From Cardinalis cardinalis (lineage: Eukaryota > Chordata > Aves > Passeriformes > Cardinalidae), in assembly GCA_014549065.1 (NCBI GenBank), contig JACDOX010000083.1, positions 1,739,978-1,803,977 on the forward strand: a stretch of DNA of 64,000 nucleotides, in the 5' to 3' direction. This document shows positions 53,213-64,000 of the stretch, piece by piece. A program made the position numbers and the translations under genes. Within the stretch, counting starts at the first letter, position 1. Each line of letters starts with the position of its first letter. The notes beneath the pieces are model-generated. The model did no database searches. It was given only the letters and a program-made list of their open reading frames with translations, and was not told the DNA's origin.

Positions 53213-56200
53213 CATCTCTCTTAATCTGAATTCTCTGTCTCTGCTCTGTGCATCAGAGATGAGGTTTGCACTGGTGCAGATAGGACTGCACCAGGCCTTG
53301 AGTCATCCATAGGACTCATGCCAATTTCTATACAAGGACAAATTCTACTCTGATAAATTCCTTCTCACTCCCTTCAAAATGAAATTAAAAGACTGACTAA
53401 ATAAAAAAACTAAACTAAAGTGGCCATTACATTTTTTCTTTCCAACAAATGGACAGTAAATTAACAAAATCAGATTCCTTGACAAGTGTAGAAGGAAACT
53501 GCTAAAGAGATCCCAGTCCGGATTTGTGATTTGTGTAAATAGAGTTACGTTAATTGACCATATTTCCTAGGCTTATAATCCCTTCCTTCTGTTGGTGCAT
53601 AGTGCATCTGTCACTAAGAAATTTGCATGTAGGTGGGGTGTAACCAACAATGAATTATTGTACAGAAAGAATACGTCTATGAACTGCACAAGAGAAGGAA
53701 AATAGTACCACAAGTGGGATCATGCCCAGAATCAGGGAGCTTCTGTAACTGTTGTAAGATTCTGCATTGCGCTACTGCTGAAACTCCTGTCTGAAAAGGC
53801 AACGGTGAACTCAAAGGTTGACATTTCACCACAACTACACATCTTATGGGTATGATCATTATCATTATCATCCTTATGGCAGAACTGCTCCATTCTTATG
53901 GCCAAATTCACTCTAGCGAGAGCTTTGCACACACTTTTGCCTTCCATCTAAGTCATTAATTAACATTAACTTGGAAAGTGTGGTATTTATGTCAAAAAAA
54001 TCAGATATTCTGGGTCCTAGAATTTGCTCAAACTTCCTTGCCAAGCAACAAGCTACATTTCAAAGCATCTTGGAAAAAATACCCTCCTCATTGTTATGGG
54101 TATCTGACATGTAGTACAGACCTCAACAGGTATTTGGACATTCTTTGCCCCAGACAGTATTTTCAGAACCAACCCTCTTCACCATCCCTTGTTGCCTAGG
54201 AACTGATAGGTATAGTAACTGAAGCAGAGTGAGATATGCCTTTAGTTAAACTCATTTGATGGCATATTTCTGTCTGGAAGACTTCAATCACCAGTTCTCT
54301 TTACACAACATTTCCACTGTGAGCATCAAATGCCATTCTGGTAGTTGATGTACAAATGAACAATCTAGGAGGTCCAGAGGCTTTCAAAGGATTTAATTAG
54401 GTCAAATATTTTGTTTCATACACATATATTTATTTCTCCCAATCATTTCTGTTCTTTAAGTTCTTTTCCCTGCAGATACAGCAGTAGTTGAAGTGTTGCA
54501 AATGACACCAAAGATGGCCTTAAATTAGCTAGCTGAGGTAGGAAAAGTAATGAAGCCATGGCAAGATGAAGCTCAGCAGGTTTTGGCATATTTTGCTTCA
54601 AGATTTTCTGTTTGTTTGATGGCAGTATTCATGTATTGGCACAAATCACTCTGCCCAAGCTGTGCCTCAGCTTACTTTGGGACCACTGTTTACGCATACC
54701 TGGGAGCAGAGGAGGAAGATGTAAGGAGTTCTGTAAATCACATCAGGGAACAGAATAGCTGAAGCAAGAAACTTTAGGTGTCATGGGGAGGAGCAGATGA
54801 ACAAGATGACAGGTGGTTAGCATTGGCTGAGGGAGTCACAGGGGACTCCTAGGGTTTGGAAGTGACAAAGCAACGGAGAAGGGGTTGGAATAGGATGGAA
54901 AATGTCTGTTTGGTATGCAAAAGGGGGTCTGAGACTTTGGGGTTTTTCATAAGATCTCAAAACTTCAGTATCTAAATAAATGAATTTTTTTCACAATTCA
55001 TACCTCCTTCTCCACATATGATATTTAGGGACAGTATTAAGCACAAGTGAAAGAGATTAAGAAATGAATGTAAAAGAATCAATTCTTTTGAACTGTGGTT
55101 GCATAATGGAAATCGACTGCTATGAATGAACCTATGTTCAGAAGTTATGAACGGCAGAGCTAATGCACTGCCATGAGTTCATCTTTATTATTGCATTACA
55201 CCTGAATCAATTGATAAAGTAGCTTCTTTTTAAGGCTAGGAATGGCTCTTAATTGAATAAAAGTCAATGTAATTATATTAGGAGAATCCAACAGTACTGC
55301 TGACAGCGGAAAAGGGACACTACTGAGCAGGGTGCCAGAACTGGTCCGCACATTTCTGCACATCGTTTGCCTGACAGATATTATGGGCTGGTACATACTT
55401 TAACTAGATTACTGATTGTTACTGCTGTAAGTGAGAATTTAATAAGGGAGGCATCTCTTCTTATCAGAGCATCAGCAGAGTTTGCATCCTTCCACTGGTC
55501 TTCCTCAGAATGGCCTTTGTCTGTCTGGGGCTGGGTGCTCCCTCTTTAACATGGCAGTTTATTCTCATCTCTTCATTTAGTGAATGCTGAAGTTTGTTTC
55601 ACTGCATGCCTGACTGTTGTTTTTCTCAGCAGAAAACCAAGGAAATAGAAGGCACAAATGCTTGGAAGCAACAATTACAGTTATCCTAACAAGCTTGTAT
55701 GCTGAAACAAATTCCCATAACACAGGAGCGAAGAGAGTAGAGAAGGGGAGAAATTATAAGTACACACAGGAGTACTTTATGAATAGTTTGCAGTTAGCCT
55801 TATGATGATAAGCACAAATGTGCTTTTACAGTCATTTAATAACTCTGGTCAGTGTGGACAGGCCTTCACAGTAAGCATTTCCTGTACTGCACTTAGCAAC
55901 TTTACACGGAGCTATATTCCATCTGAAACCCGGAAGGCAAGGGACCATCAGGACTACTGTTTATCATTCATGTGTGTGCATTGCATGCATCTGTTCAGAA
56001 CTCATTTGTGGGTAATAATCAGTATGGTATGAATATACTTTGATTAATTTGCTTTATGTTTTCTGAATTGTGTGATTGAGTCAGTATCCATCAGGACAAC
56101 AGTATAAGTGATATTACAGCTGACAAAAACCAGGTTCACAATCAAGACTTTTTTTTAAGTCTGTGTTTTATTGGTTTCAGATTTTTTTATTAACCAGATA

Positions 56201-56224
56201 TGTCTGGACTGGAATGTGAATTTG

Positions 56225-56225
<1 letters not shown>

Positions 56226-56269
<44 letters not shown>

Positions 56270-56330
56270 TCCTCCCCCTCCCCTTTCTTTCTCTTTTCTC
56301 CTCTCCTCTCTCTCTTTTGTGATCTCAATT
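56226..56330. repeat. (CT)n/(TATC)n pyrimidine microsatellite
   Basis: A long tctctc run changes to tatctatctatc and then to mixed CT-rich sequence. The pure part covers about 56231-56270. Confidence 0.9.
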
Positions 56331-57052
56331 TAGCAAAAGATTAGAAAGCTGATCTTATCACAAGGTAAGCTCAGCCTTCCTAAGTGCAGTGTGGGGATAT
56401 GCATAATTACACTTCTATGCCTCAAAAAAGCAATGGTGCTATATTTGCTTGTGTGAAAAGAGTATTTCCCATGTGGGACAAAAACAAGAAATACTCTACA
56501 CTTTTTTTCTGCCCTTGCCCATACCTCTCAACTGTCTTTCATTAGGAGAGAAATCCTCTGTTCTAGACCACCCCCTTACTGGAATAATTGCATCCCAAGC
56601 ACACACAATTCAATTAAACTACATTTTAGTATCGGTTTTATGTCAGAGAACAGTTACCTGCATTATCAGGTGAATGAGACAGTTAGTTCTGCTGCTGTTT
56701 GTTTATTCCCTTAAGTTACGTGCAACAGATAAATTAATCACAAAGTGCTAGAAAATAACAGAGATTTACTCCACATCAATTTAATCTTCCTACATTTGCA
56801 TTTATTTTATTTATTTGCATTGTATTGCTGTACCATGTTTGGGACTTCAGTTGGTTGAGAGGTATGTTTTAAAGGGTTTCTTAAAATAAAAGCTTCCAAT
56901 AAGGACATATTGCTAATAGCTATTATTCCTCTTCTCCCTTTTTTGTTAATGAAGGACCTGAATGTCTGTAAAATATTTGATCATTGTTATGTCTTCCCTT
57001 GCCAATTTTGTACCTAGTGCTTTTTGCAAATTAAGCTATTCCTATGTTAAAA

Positions 57053-57118
57053 TTCTCTCTTTCTCTCTCTCTTTCCCCACCCTCCTCCCACCCCCNCCCC
57101 CCCTCTTCTTTTCCCTCC
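57053..57118. repeat. C/T-rich low-complexity tract with an ambiguous base
   Basis: A pyrimidine-only stretch with a poly-C core. The N at 57096 falls inside the C-run and is most likely a sequencing uncertainty. Confidence 0.88.
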
Positions 57119-58170
57119 TACATTTGGGCTCTGATCTGCAATTTATAATGGGCAGACAGACTGGTGAGTCTGCATGTTGTAAATTGCGGGTTTGGGTCCT
57201 TAGCTTGCAAAGAATGTTATGCAGTAGAACTTCGCTAATTCTTTTTTTGCTGACTCGAAATTCAAGTCACCCTCCAAAGAAACTGAATAAATATTTGCCA
57301 TTTCCTCAGCAATGCTGCACATTCTGAAAACTGAACCCTAAAGTTTTCTATTACTGAAAACTTTACACTGATTTCCTATACTTAAGCATTTCAGCAAAAT
57401 GAACATGTTCTGTGTTCAGAGGTCTTTGATGTCCGTCATGTTTGTTGGTTGCATCATTAATTCAGAAAATGCAGTTTTTTAAAGAGGGTTTCCTGACATT
57501 ACTGCAAATCAGTGAGGTTCTACTGCAGTGGATGAATAAAGCCTATGCCAAAAGTGGAGAGTAGAATGCAGTTTCAAATAATAGGCTATTTTACATGTTT
57601 ACTAACCCAAAGGCTTACACTGTTTGCAAACTTAAAGCTTTATTTCTTGAGAGCAAAGGCCCAGATCCTGTAAAACACTTTAGAGTCTTTTAATTTGCAG
57701 CTCTTGGGATCTGGTTTAAAATCTACCTCCATCAGTCACAGTTTTCCTTTGTCTTGAATATCTGCAGTAACTTCAGCAAATACCTAAACCAAACCATGCT
57801 TAAGTTTTTTGATTGATTTGGGGCAAAATTCTCACTGCCATTAATAGGGTTTTTTACTGGACATTACACTGCTTGAGTCAATCAGCACTGCATGCAGACA
57901 ATGCAGGGAAAGGGACAGTGCAGGGAGGAATGGCAGTCACAACTTAGAAGGATGAAACTACTAACCTTGACTAAGATTTTCAGAAACTTACATGTAGATT
58001 TCAAAGACTTGTTCTCTTAAACCCCTCAAGTCTTCTTCATCTTGGTTTGGCCTGATTCTGAATACCTTTATACAAGAATTAAATTACCAGAATCAGGACC
58101 TCTGACAATGCCTTATTTGGTTACCTTTATTTTACTTTGCTCAGATATTTCACTTACAGAGTTATGTGAG

Positions 58171-58196
58171 TACATATATATATATATATATATATG
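58171..58196. repeat. (TA)n microsatellite
   Basis: About 12 ta units, roughly 480 bases upstream of the last BNC2 exon. Confidence 0.9.
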
Positions 58197-58639
58197 TAAA
58201 TATAAACATCTTTTTATGTGTGTATGTATGAATAAGTATCTAAAGACATGGATCCAGAGTAAGACATGGCTAGACACACATTCCATATATTAATATTTTT
58301 GCCTCTTGAAGAGAAAGGAAGTCAGCAGGGATTCAGGAATCAAGAAGAGCATTTTGTACTTTCTGCTAGTACAAATTATTATTTTTTAAATTTCTAATAA
58401 AAGGGCTGTAGCTGCTGTTGGAGACTAGTGTTGAGGAGCAGCAGCTAACAAGAAAAACAATAAGGGGGGGAATTTGCTTGTTTTGTTTAGTTTTTATGTT
58501 GCAATTTGCCCACTTATAGAAAGACTGAAATTTCCAAGCAACATGGATAGAGGATATTTTTTATGAGAAATTATAAATAAATCATAATTTGGATTTGGTG
58601 CTTATTGACTGTATGTTTAATCAAAAATACTGTACATTT

Positions 58640-58671
58640 TTCCTTTTCTCCCTTCCCTCTTCCTTTCCCAG
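58640..58671 (+). other. BNC2: 3' splice acceptor of the last BNC2 exon
   Basis: This is an uninterrupted pyrimidine tract (tccttttctcccttccctct, then tcctttcccag). It is strong, in contrast to the less typical donor at 37803. Homology resumes immediately after the AG. Confidence 0.93.
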
Positions 58672-59332
58672 ACACAGTGCTAACATAAACCTGCACCGTA
58701 AACTGTTGACCAAAGAACTGGATGACATGGGCTTGGACACTTCACAGCCTTCTCTTAGTAAGGACCTCCGCGATGAATTTTTGGTGAAGATATATGGCGC
58801 TCAGCATCAGATGGGGCTTGACATAAGGGAAGACACCTCCTCGCCTGCTGGCACTGAGGATTCCCATATGAATGGGTACGGCAGGGGCGTGGCAGAAGAC
58901 TATATGGTACTAGACCTGAGCACCACCTCCAGCATCCAGTCCAGCAGCAGTATCCATTCCTCAAGAGAATCTGATGCAGGAAGCGATGAGGGTATTCTCC
59001 TGGACGACGTCGATGGGGCAAGTGACAGCGGGGAATCTGCCCACAAAGCAGATGCCCCTGCCTTAGCTGTAGGTATGGGCACCGATATCCCAGGATCCCT
59101 CATGTTCAACAGTGTTTCGGTGAGCAACGGTGGGATAATGTGTAACATTTGCCACAAAATGTACAGCAACAAGGGAACCCTCAGAGTGCACTACAAAACA
59201 GTGCACTTGCGAGAAATGCACAAGTGCAAAGTCCCTGGGTGCAACATGATGTTCTCTTCTGTCCGTAGCCGAAACCGGCACAGCCAGAACCCCAATCTGC
59301 ATAAAAACATTCCTTTCACTTCAGTAGATTAG
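58672..59332 (+). CDS. BNC2: BNC2 last coding exon: end of finger pair 2, finger pair 3, stop codon
   Basis: This exon supplies the C-terminal 219 residues plus the last base of a split arginine codon. The acceptor is a strong pyrimidine tract ending ttcccag at 58671. Joining AG from 37802 to A at 58672 restores R-D-R-H-S-A-N-I-N-L-H, the histidine half of finger pair 2 (to 58696). An acidic/polar stretch follows. Next come MVLDLSTTSS (58904-58933) and a serine-rich run, then the third finger pair at 59135-59302 (C-x2-C at 59141-59152, HYKTVH at 59189-59206, C-x4-C, RNRHSQNPNLH). The protein ends FTSVD-TAG at 59330-59332, as in mammalian BNC2. With the upstream exon the window encodes 875 residues of a protein of about 1,100. 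VLDLS resembles the PxDLS motif bound by CtBP co-repressors but lacks the proline, so that reading is weak. Confidence 0.97.
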
Positions 59333-59407
59333 GTCAAGGATGGACACAGCATAATGCCAGCTCTCAGAGAGGGCCCACTACATCTGAACTGCCATATACA
59401 GTCTCCC

Positions 59408-59494
59408 TTTATATATATATATATATACACACACATATATATATATATATAAATATATATACACACTCATAAATATACATATATATATATATAA
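59408..59494. repeat. BNC2: (TA)n/(CA)n repeat in the BNC2 3' UTR
   Basis: Blocks of atatat separated by acacacaca and ataaat. It begins about 75 bases after the stop codon, so it should be present in the mature mRNA and could form AU-rich stems. Confidence 0.9.
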
Positions 59495-59751
59495 TTTTTT
59501 CTTTTCTTTTTTAGCAAAAGAAAAAAACACCAGGTGCTTTTTCCCCTTTCTTGGTTGTTGGGGTTTTTTTCTTTTTTTTTTTTAATAGAAACAAAAACGT
59601 AGGACCTTTAATTTGGGGGAAGAGATCCTTCATAGAAAACTAACCAAACAAACAAAAAAACAAATAGAAAAACTGCAGTTGTCTCTAGTTCTGTTAGAAT
59701 GTTTTTGGTCATCTCCAAAGAGCCAGTTTGTTCTTCCCATAACTTTTGCCT

Positions 59752-59890
59752 GAAAAAAAAGAACAAAAAGAACAAAAAAAACCAAACCCAAAACAAAACA
59801 AAACAAAAAAAAAGAACAAAAAAACATTTAAAAAATCCCCCCAAAAACACAAAAAAAAATGTAAACAAACAAAAAGAGAAAGAAAAAACA
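59752..59890. repeat. BNC2: A-rich tract in the BNC2 3' UTR
   Basis: About 140 bases of A-runs broken by C and G (aaaaaaaagaacaaaaagaa and onward). The minus strand reads as poly-F/L/V, which is an artefact of composition. Confidence 0.9.
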
Positions 59891-62800
59891 ATCTACTTAG
59901 TTGTCTTTGTGTCTTCTAAGCATTGGGGATAACGTTCTACTAAGCATGGCTGTTAAACTTGTATATATATATTGAGCCTTGACAGGCCTATGATGTAAAA
60001 CAATTGTATTGATGGTGGTTTAACTCTAATTTTTTTTGCTTAATTTTTACGGTTACATTCGGCTGTTAGATAAGCAGGAAAAATAGTTTGCTGCCTAGTT
60101 TTACTCATTTATGTTAGCTTTAATGCACATTTTTAAAAGAACCACGGTCTTGTTTTAACTACCTGCTAGATATAAGTAATACAGAGGTGCTGGCATGCTT
60201 TACAGTACCTGATTTGATACAGTTTTTTTGTCTTGTACTATTACATAAATCCAGTCATGCACTTTTTCGTACACTACAAGGGGATGTGTAATAATATCCA
60301 TGCTTTTTTTTTCTTAAACTATTGCCATATTTTCAGTAAGTGTCTTTAAAAAAATACACTTAGATAAAAGTGATCTGGTCAGTATGAGGGCATGAATGCC
60401 AAACAAAGAGTATTAGTGTTTAGTGTTAATACAGAAGTGCCAACTTTGCACACATTTTGAAAAAAGAAAATGTAGTTGTTCACCATAACCACAGCTGTAG
60501 TTTTTGGACTACACAGAGAAAAATACTGGGGAGGGAGCAGAGGTAAAGTGAAATACAGAATTCTTGGTGCTTTTTTTGAGTGCCAATTATTACTAGAAAC
60601 AATAGTGCATCCTTATTCCTTATATACTACATTGCATTAAAGTGAAAAAAAAAACCCCAGAATTTTGTCATGTGAACCAGTAGAAATTTTGTTTTGTCAA
60701 ACATGCATAATATTTGGGGATACAAATGCTGATACTACTTGTCACAGAACAAAGATGAATATAATTTTGTGTGCTTCTTATTATAGCCTGGACTTTTGTG
60801 GTGTTTTAAAAAAAATCAAAATGAACAGGGAAATAATGTTAACTATGTTGTTCTGTAAAGTTGTCTTTTTTGCAATGAAAAGTGCTGTAGTATGATTAAG
60901 GCATGTTTTATAGAAACAATCAAAAGAAATTAATGACAGAAGCACTTAGTAGCTCTGAAAATATATGCTGGACTTTTTATTGGGTAACTTTCCCTTTGGA
61001 TAAAATTAGAAGACAGAGAAAAAGGATGTCTAGTTGTGTTAATGTTTTGTGTTTCACTCGCATGATTTGTCAGAAAATAACAAAAGTCCAAGAAATATAG
61101 TGAGCAAAAGAGCGAGCCCAACCAGGAGACAGAGAAGGAGCAAGCAGTTATGAAAGGCAGAGAGAAGGGATGCTGCCCTCTGAATTTTTTTGTTTCCTGT
61201 GTTTACACATGTTGCTTGAGCTGGTAAACCACACTGGCAGCCTTAGTTACCACAACATACTGACAGAGGGATGGTATTTACTTAAGCTCAATCTACAGCC
61301 AAAGCCATTAGGATGTGTGTTGTAGACTCTTTTCTTTACAAAACAAATAAAACAAAATCAAAAACAAACAAACAAAGCAACCCCTAAGGGATATTTCAGC
61401 ATACAATAAAATATTCCTTCAGTGAGAATGTGTTCCTTTTCTGTATTTACTGACCCAGAACATTATTCTTAGCAAAGAGTCAGAAATGCTCCATTGTTTC
61501 AGCTTGTCGCTGTATTGTTTTGCTGTGCATTTTGATTATTCTTACTTTTTAGGTCCACTTGAGTACTTAACTCCTATTGCATTTTCTAGAGGAAACTCTT
61601 AATATAGATTTCCTCTTTTTTAGTACGTTTTATGCATTTCAGTATTTTTGTTTCCAAAAGTAGGAATCAATGTCTAATAAATCAGTATTTCCAGTTGTAG
61701 AAAATAAAAGAAAAGTATTTCTCTATGAATTCTCATTATGTTCCTATGAGTTACAAGCCTCTGATAATTTTTTTATTTTGTGCACTCATGAAGCCCTGAA
61801 AACATTTGTGAATTCCACAGAAACCATAAGAAAAATTTACCTTCTGGTTTGTCAAAAAGAAACTTTATGGCAAAAAGTAATCTGTTTCACTGACATTTTT
61901 CTTTCATCTTTTTTATTTTCTTCAAAACCTTGACTACTTTGCCTTGTTAAATTAAGTGATACGCTTTTTTTGTTTTATGTTGTGCAAGCTCAGTGTGTTT
62001 GTGAGAAAGGGAAATTAGAACAGTAAGGGTGCATTTTTCCAAAACACATGAACCTTTGTAGTGTTACCTGTACTGCACTCTCATCTCTCCTCCCTGGCTA
62101 ATAGGAACAAGTAATACAGAAAGTCTAAAAAATAAAAGAACTAAAATGGAATTATATATACAGGAAAAAACCCCACTCTTTTGTAGTATGCACGGTATAA
62201 ATAAATATAATTTTTTAATGAAAAACGCATTTGAGGTATATAAAGAATTCCTCACTGAATGAATCACTGTTCAGCATTCTTATTTCACTATGGTTCTGTT
62301 AGAGGTCAAATGGGTTTGATAAGCTTGTTTGAAAATTTACACATCACCTGTAGATAAATTCAGGAGATCATTGATATAGAAGAAAAAAAAAAATCTGTTT
62401 ATTACATAAAATTGAACAGCACATACTAAAAAGTAAGGAAAAAGGGACAAACCTCCAAAAAACTGTTAGTAGCTCACAAGTCCTATTTTTAGTTTCATTC
62501 AGATTTTGCTTAAGCTATGTAGAAGATATCATTTCTGTCTTGTGGACAGAACACTACTTACTGTTATTTTTAGGCAAATCTAGGCAAAAGTAGTTTCTTC
62601 AGTGTTAGTGATACTAATGTCAGAACAGTGACATTCTTTTTTTTAAAAGGGCACTTACACTGACTTTGAGTTGAATGGCATTTCCCTCCTTTCACCTTAG
62701 CATGCATCTCTATGAGAATCTGTATCAGAATTGTTCTTGTGGTGGAATTTATATCATCTGACATTATCTGAAAAATTCATAAAGGGGCTCTGGCGTAGCA

Positions 62801-63905
62801 GCTTGGTTTTACTGAAAGTAGCATTTCTGGGTGATCTCAGCAGAGACCCAGAGTGCAGTAATAATGACCAAACATCTCATCTTTTCAGCACAGAACATGG
62901 CCTGTAATGGAGTGATGACATGATAAGTATTGTGCAGTTGCTTGTGTTATGACAAATCTGTGGCTATCCCTTTGGTTTCCAAACCTGTCAGTCTAAACCA
63001 TTTTGCAAGAACTAGACCAGCTTTCAGGAAGATCCTCTTTCTTTTACGTGGAGTTTGTTCCTTCTTTTTTGGTTCCTGTAGTTATTGTGGTCACTCTTCC
63101 CATATTGTTTCACTGTTTTATTCAAGGTAGTTGTGTTTTTCTGTAAATATCAAAAAACCTTGTCTGCAATTAGGAAATAACTGTACTGAACCTCCTTTAG
63201 AAACTGAACTATTTGTCTGGAGGTTGTTTAGGATTTTTCTTTTCATTGTGAGGGTTGGAGGGTATGGTGGGTCAGGAAAGCGTATGTTAATGGTTAATCA
63301 CTAGGTATCTTTTGAAAAACTGTATGAAAATTTGGAAGGGAAACAGCACAGTCAAAGCACAAGAATGGAAACCATGAGTTTTAAAACCCCAGTAGCCTCT
63401 TCTAACTTTTTAGCCTCATACATATCATAGCACTTACCCACTTATGTTTCAGTCTGTTAGGCTATCACTAATACTAATATGATTTTGCCCAGAACTGTGC
63501 TCCTGTGAGGACCAATTAGCTGGTATTAGTAAAGAGCTAATTTAACTCATAAATATTTTTGCACACCTTAAAATATTTAGTCAATTTTTCTGAGCTATGT
63601 TTCAATCAGGTACATTTTATTATGCCTGAGATTTTAACTTTGCCTTTTCAATTGTAGCTGATTCTGTGGTGACACTGTAGACATGCACACGAGGTATAAG
63701 CACTGTCACCGAGTCACAACTCAATTTGACAAAATGTGAAAGGTATAGGTTAAAAACGTTAATAGCACATGGACGCTGCTCTTAAAGATCTCTCAAAGGC
63801 TTTTCACGTCTGAGCTCATAAAATTTGTATGTTTCCTAGAGATCTGTAGATATTTTACACAGAAGAAATTCTGTAGTGTGTTTGCCATGAGTAAACTTCA
63901 GTGTA

Positions 63906-64000
63906 CCTTCCTTCCTTCCTTCCTTCCTTCCTTCCTTCCTTCCTTCCTTCCTTCCTTCCTTCCTTCCTTCCTTCCTTCCTTCCTTCCTTCCTTCCTTCCT
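63906..64000. repeat. (CCTT)n microsatellite running off the window
   Basis: Nearly 24 perfect cctt units, with no interruption up to the last base. The true length cannot be known from this window. Confidence 0.97.

Larger units (their letters stand above)
37803..58671 (+). other. BNC2: Last BNC2 intron, 20.9 kb
   Basis: The intron is defined by the gt at 37803 and the ag at 58670-58671, which together restore a conserved zinc finger. It is AT-rich and carries no large mobile element I can name, in contrast to the upstream intron. Inside it are a pair of related about 95-bp segments (40044-40140, 43005-43100), an 18-bp palindrome (46302-46319), several microsatellites, small tandem duplications (44447-44486, 53158-53212) and candidate conserved blocks near 48380-48760 and 50690-51120. 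None of the short open frames resembles an alternative basonuclin exon. Confidence 0.9.
59333..64000 (+). other. BNC2: BNC2 3' untranslated region (extends to or beyond the window end)
   Basis: The sequence after the stop is A/T-rich with many T- and A-runs and no convincing coding frame. Mammalian BNC2 transcripts have a 3' UTR of several kilobases, so most or all of this interval is probably transcribed. AATAAA hexamers occur at 61346, 61405, 61676, 61703, 62131 and 62200. None is paired with an unmistakable downstream element, so the cleavage site is undetermined. Near the stop are a TA/CA-rich tract (59410-59494) and a long A-rich tract (59752-59890). ORFs of 60-87 codons in this interval lie in low-complexity sequence and are not supported as genes. 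Confidence 0.75.

Noticed and set aside
58589..58671. Upstream extension of the last-exon frame as coding
   Set aside because: It covers the polypyrimidine tract and lacks similarity to basonuclin. Homology starts exactly after the acceptor AG.
58904..58933. MVLDLSTTSS as a CtBP-binding motif
   Set aside because: It lacks the usual proline of PxDLS. It is kept only as a weak remark in the exon entry, without a claim of function.
59408..59494. TATA-rich stretch as a promoter
   Set aside because: It is a dinucleotide repeat inside the 3' UTR with no downstream gene in view.
59608..59932. Frames on both strands over the A-rich tract in the 3' UTR
   Set aside because: The translations are poly-F/V/L or poly-K/N, caused by simple sequence rather than coding constraint.
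63906..64000. Array-like pattern as a CRISPR or satellite
   Set aside because: It is a perfect 4-base microsatellite without spacers, in a vertebrate nuclear context.

Overview
This window is vertebrate nuclear DNA, almost certainly from a bird. The evidence is AT-rich introns, two degraded CR1-type LINE copies with the avian 3' end, a solo LTR of a type common in bird genomes, and the last two coding exons of basonuclin 2 (BNC2) at near-mammalian protein identity. The single N bases (12766, 13758, 16707, 42462, 57096) suggest a draft assembly. BNC2 lies on the Z chromosome in chicken, so Z linkage is likely here. A passerine is possible but cannot be shown from the sequence.

The only gene I can support is BNC2, on the + strand. 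Positions 1-35835 read as one large intron holding a CR1 copy (about 7610-8590, +), a second CR1 copy (about 21910-23125, -), a solo LTR (28295-28782, +) and several microsatellites. The large penultimate coding exon is 35836-37802 (655 codons plus two bases). It encodes the first zinc-finger pair, the basic nuclear localisation segment, an acidic/serine-rich region and most of the second finger pair. A 20.9 kb intron (37803-58671) follows. The last exon starts at 58672 and completes the second finger pair. It carries a serine-rich segment and the third finger pair, stops at 59330-59332, and continues as a long A/T-rich 3' UTR that probably fills the rest of the window. The window ends inside a (CCTT)n array. 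The two exons together encode 875 residues; about 220 N-terminal residues lie upstream of the window.

I found no operon, CRISPR array, tRNA, rRNA or intact mobile element. I also found nothing I would call a new biological system. The points most worth a second look are the intron that splits a zinc finger between its cysteines and histidines, the read-through ending at that donor site, a dispersed repeat pair about 3 kb apart, an 18-bp perfect palindrome, the unusual 3' UTR composition, and several low-repeat intronic blocks that look like candidate enhancers.
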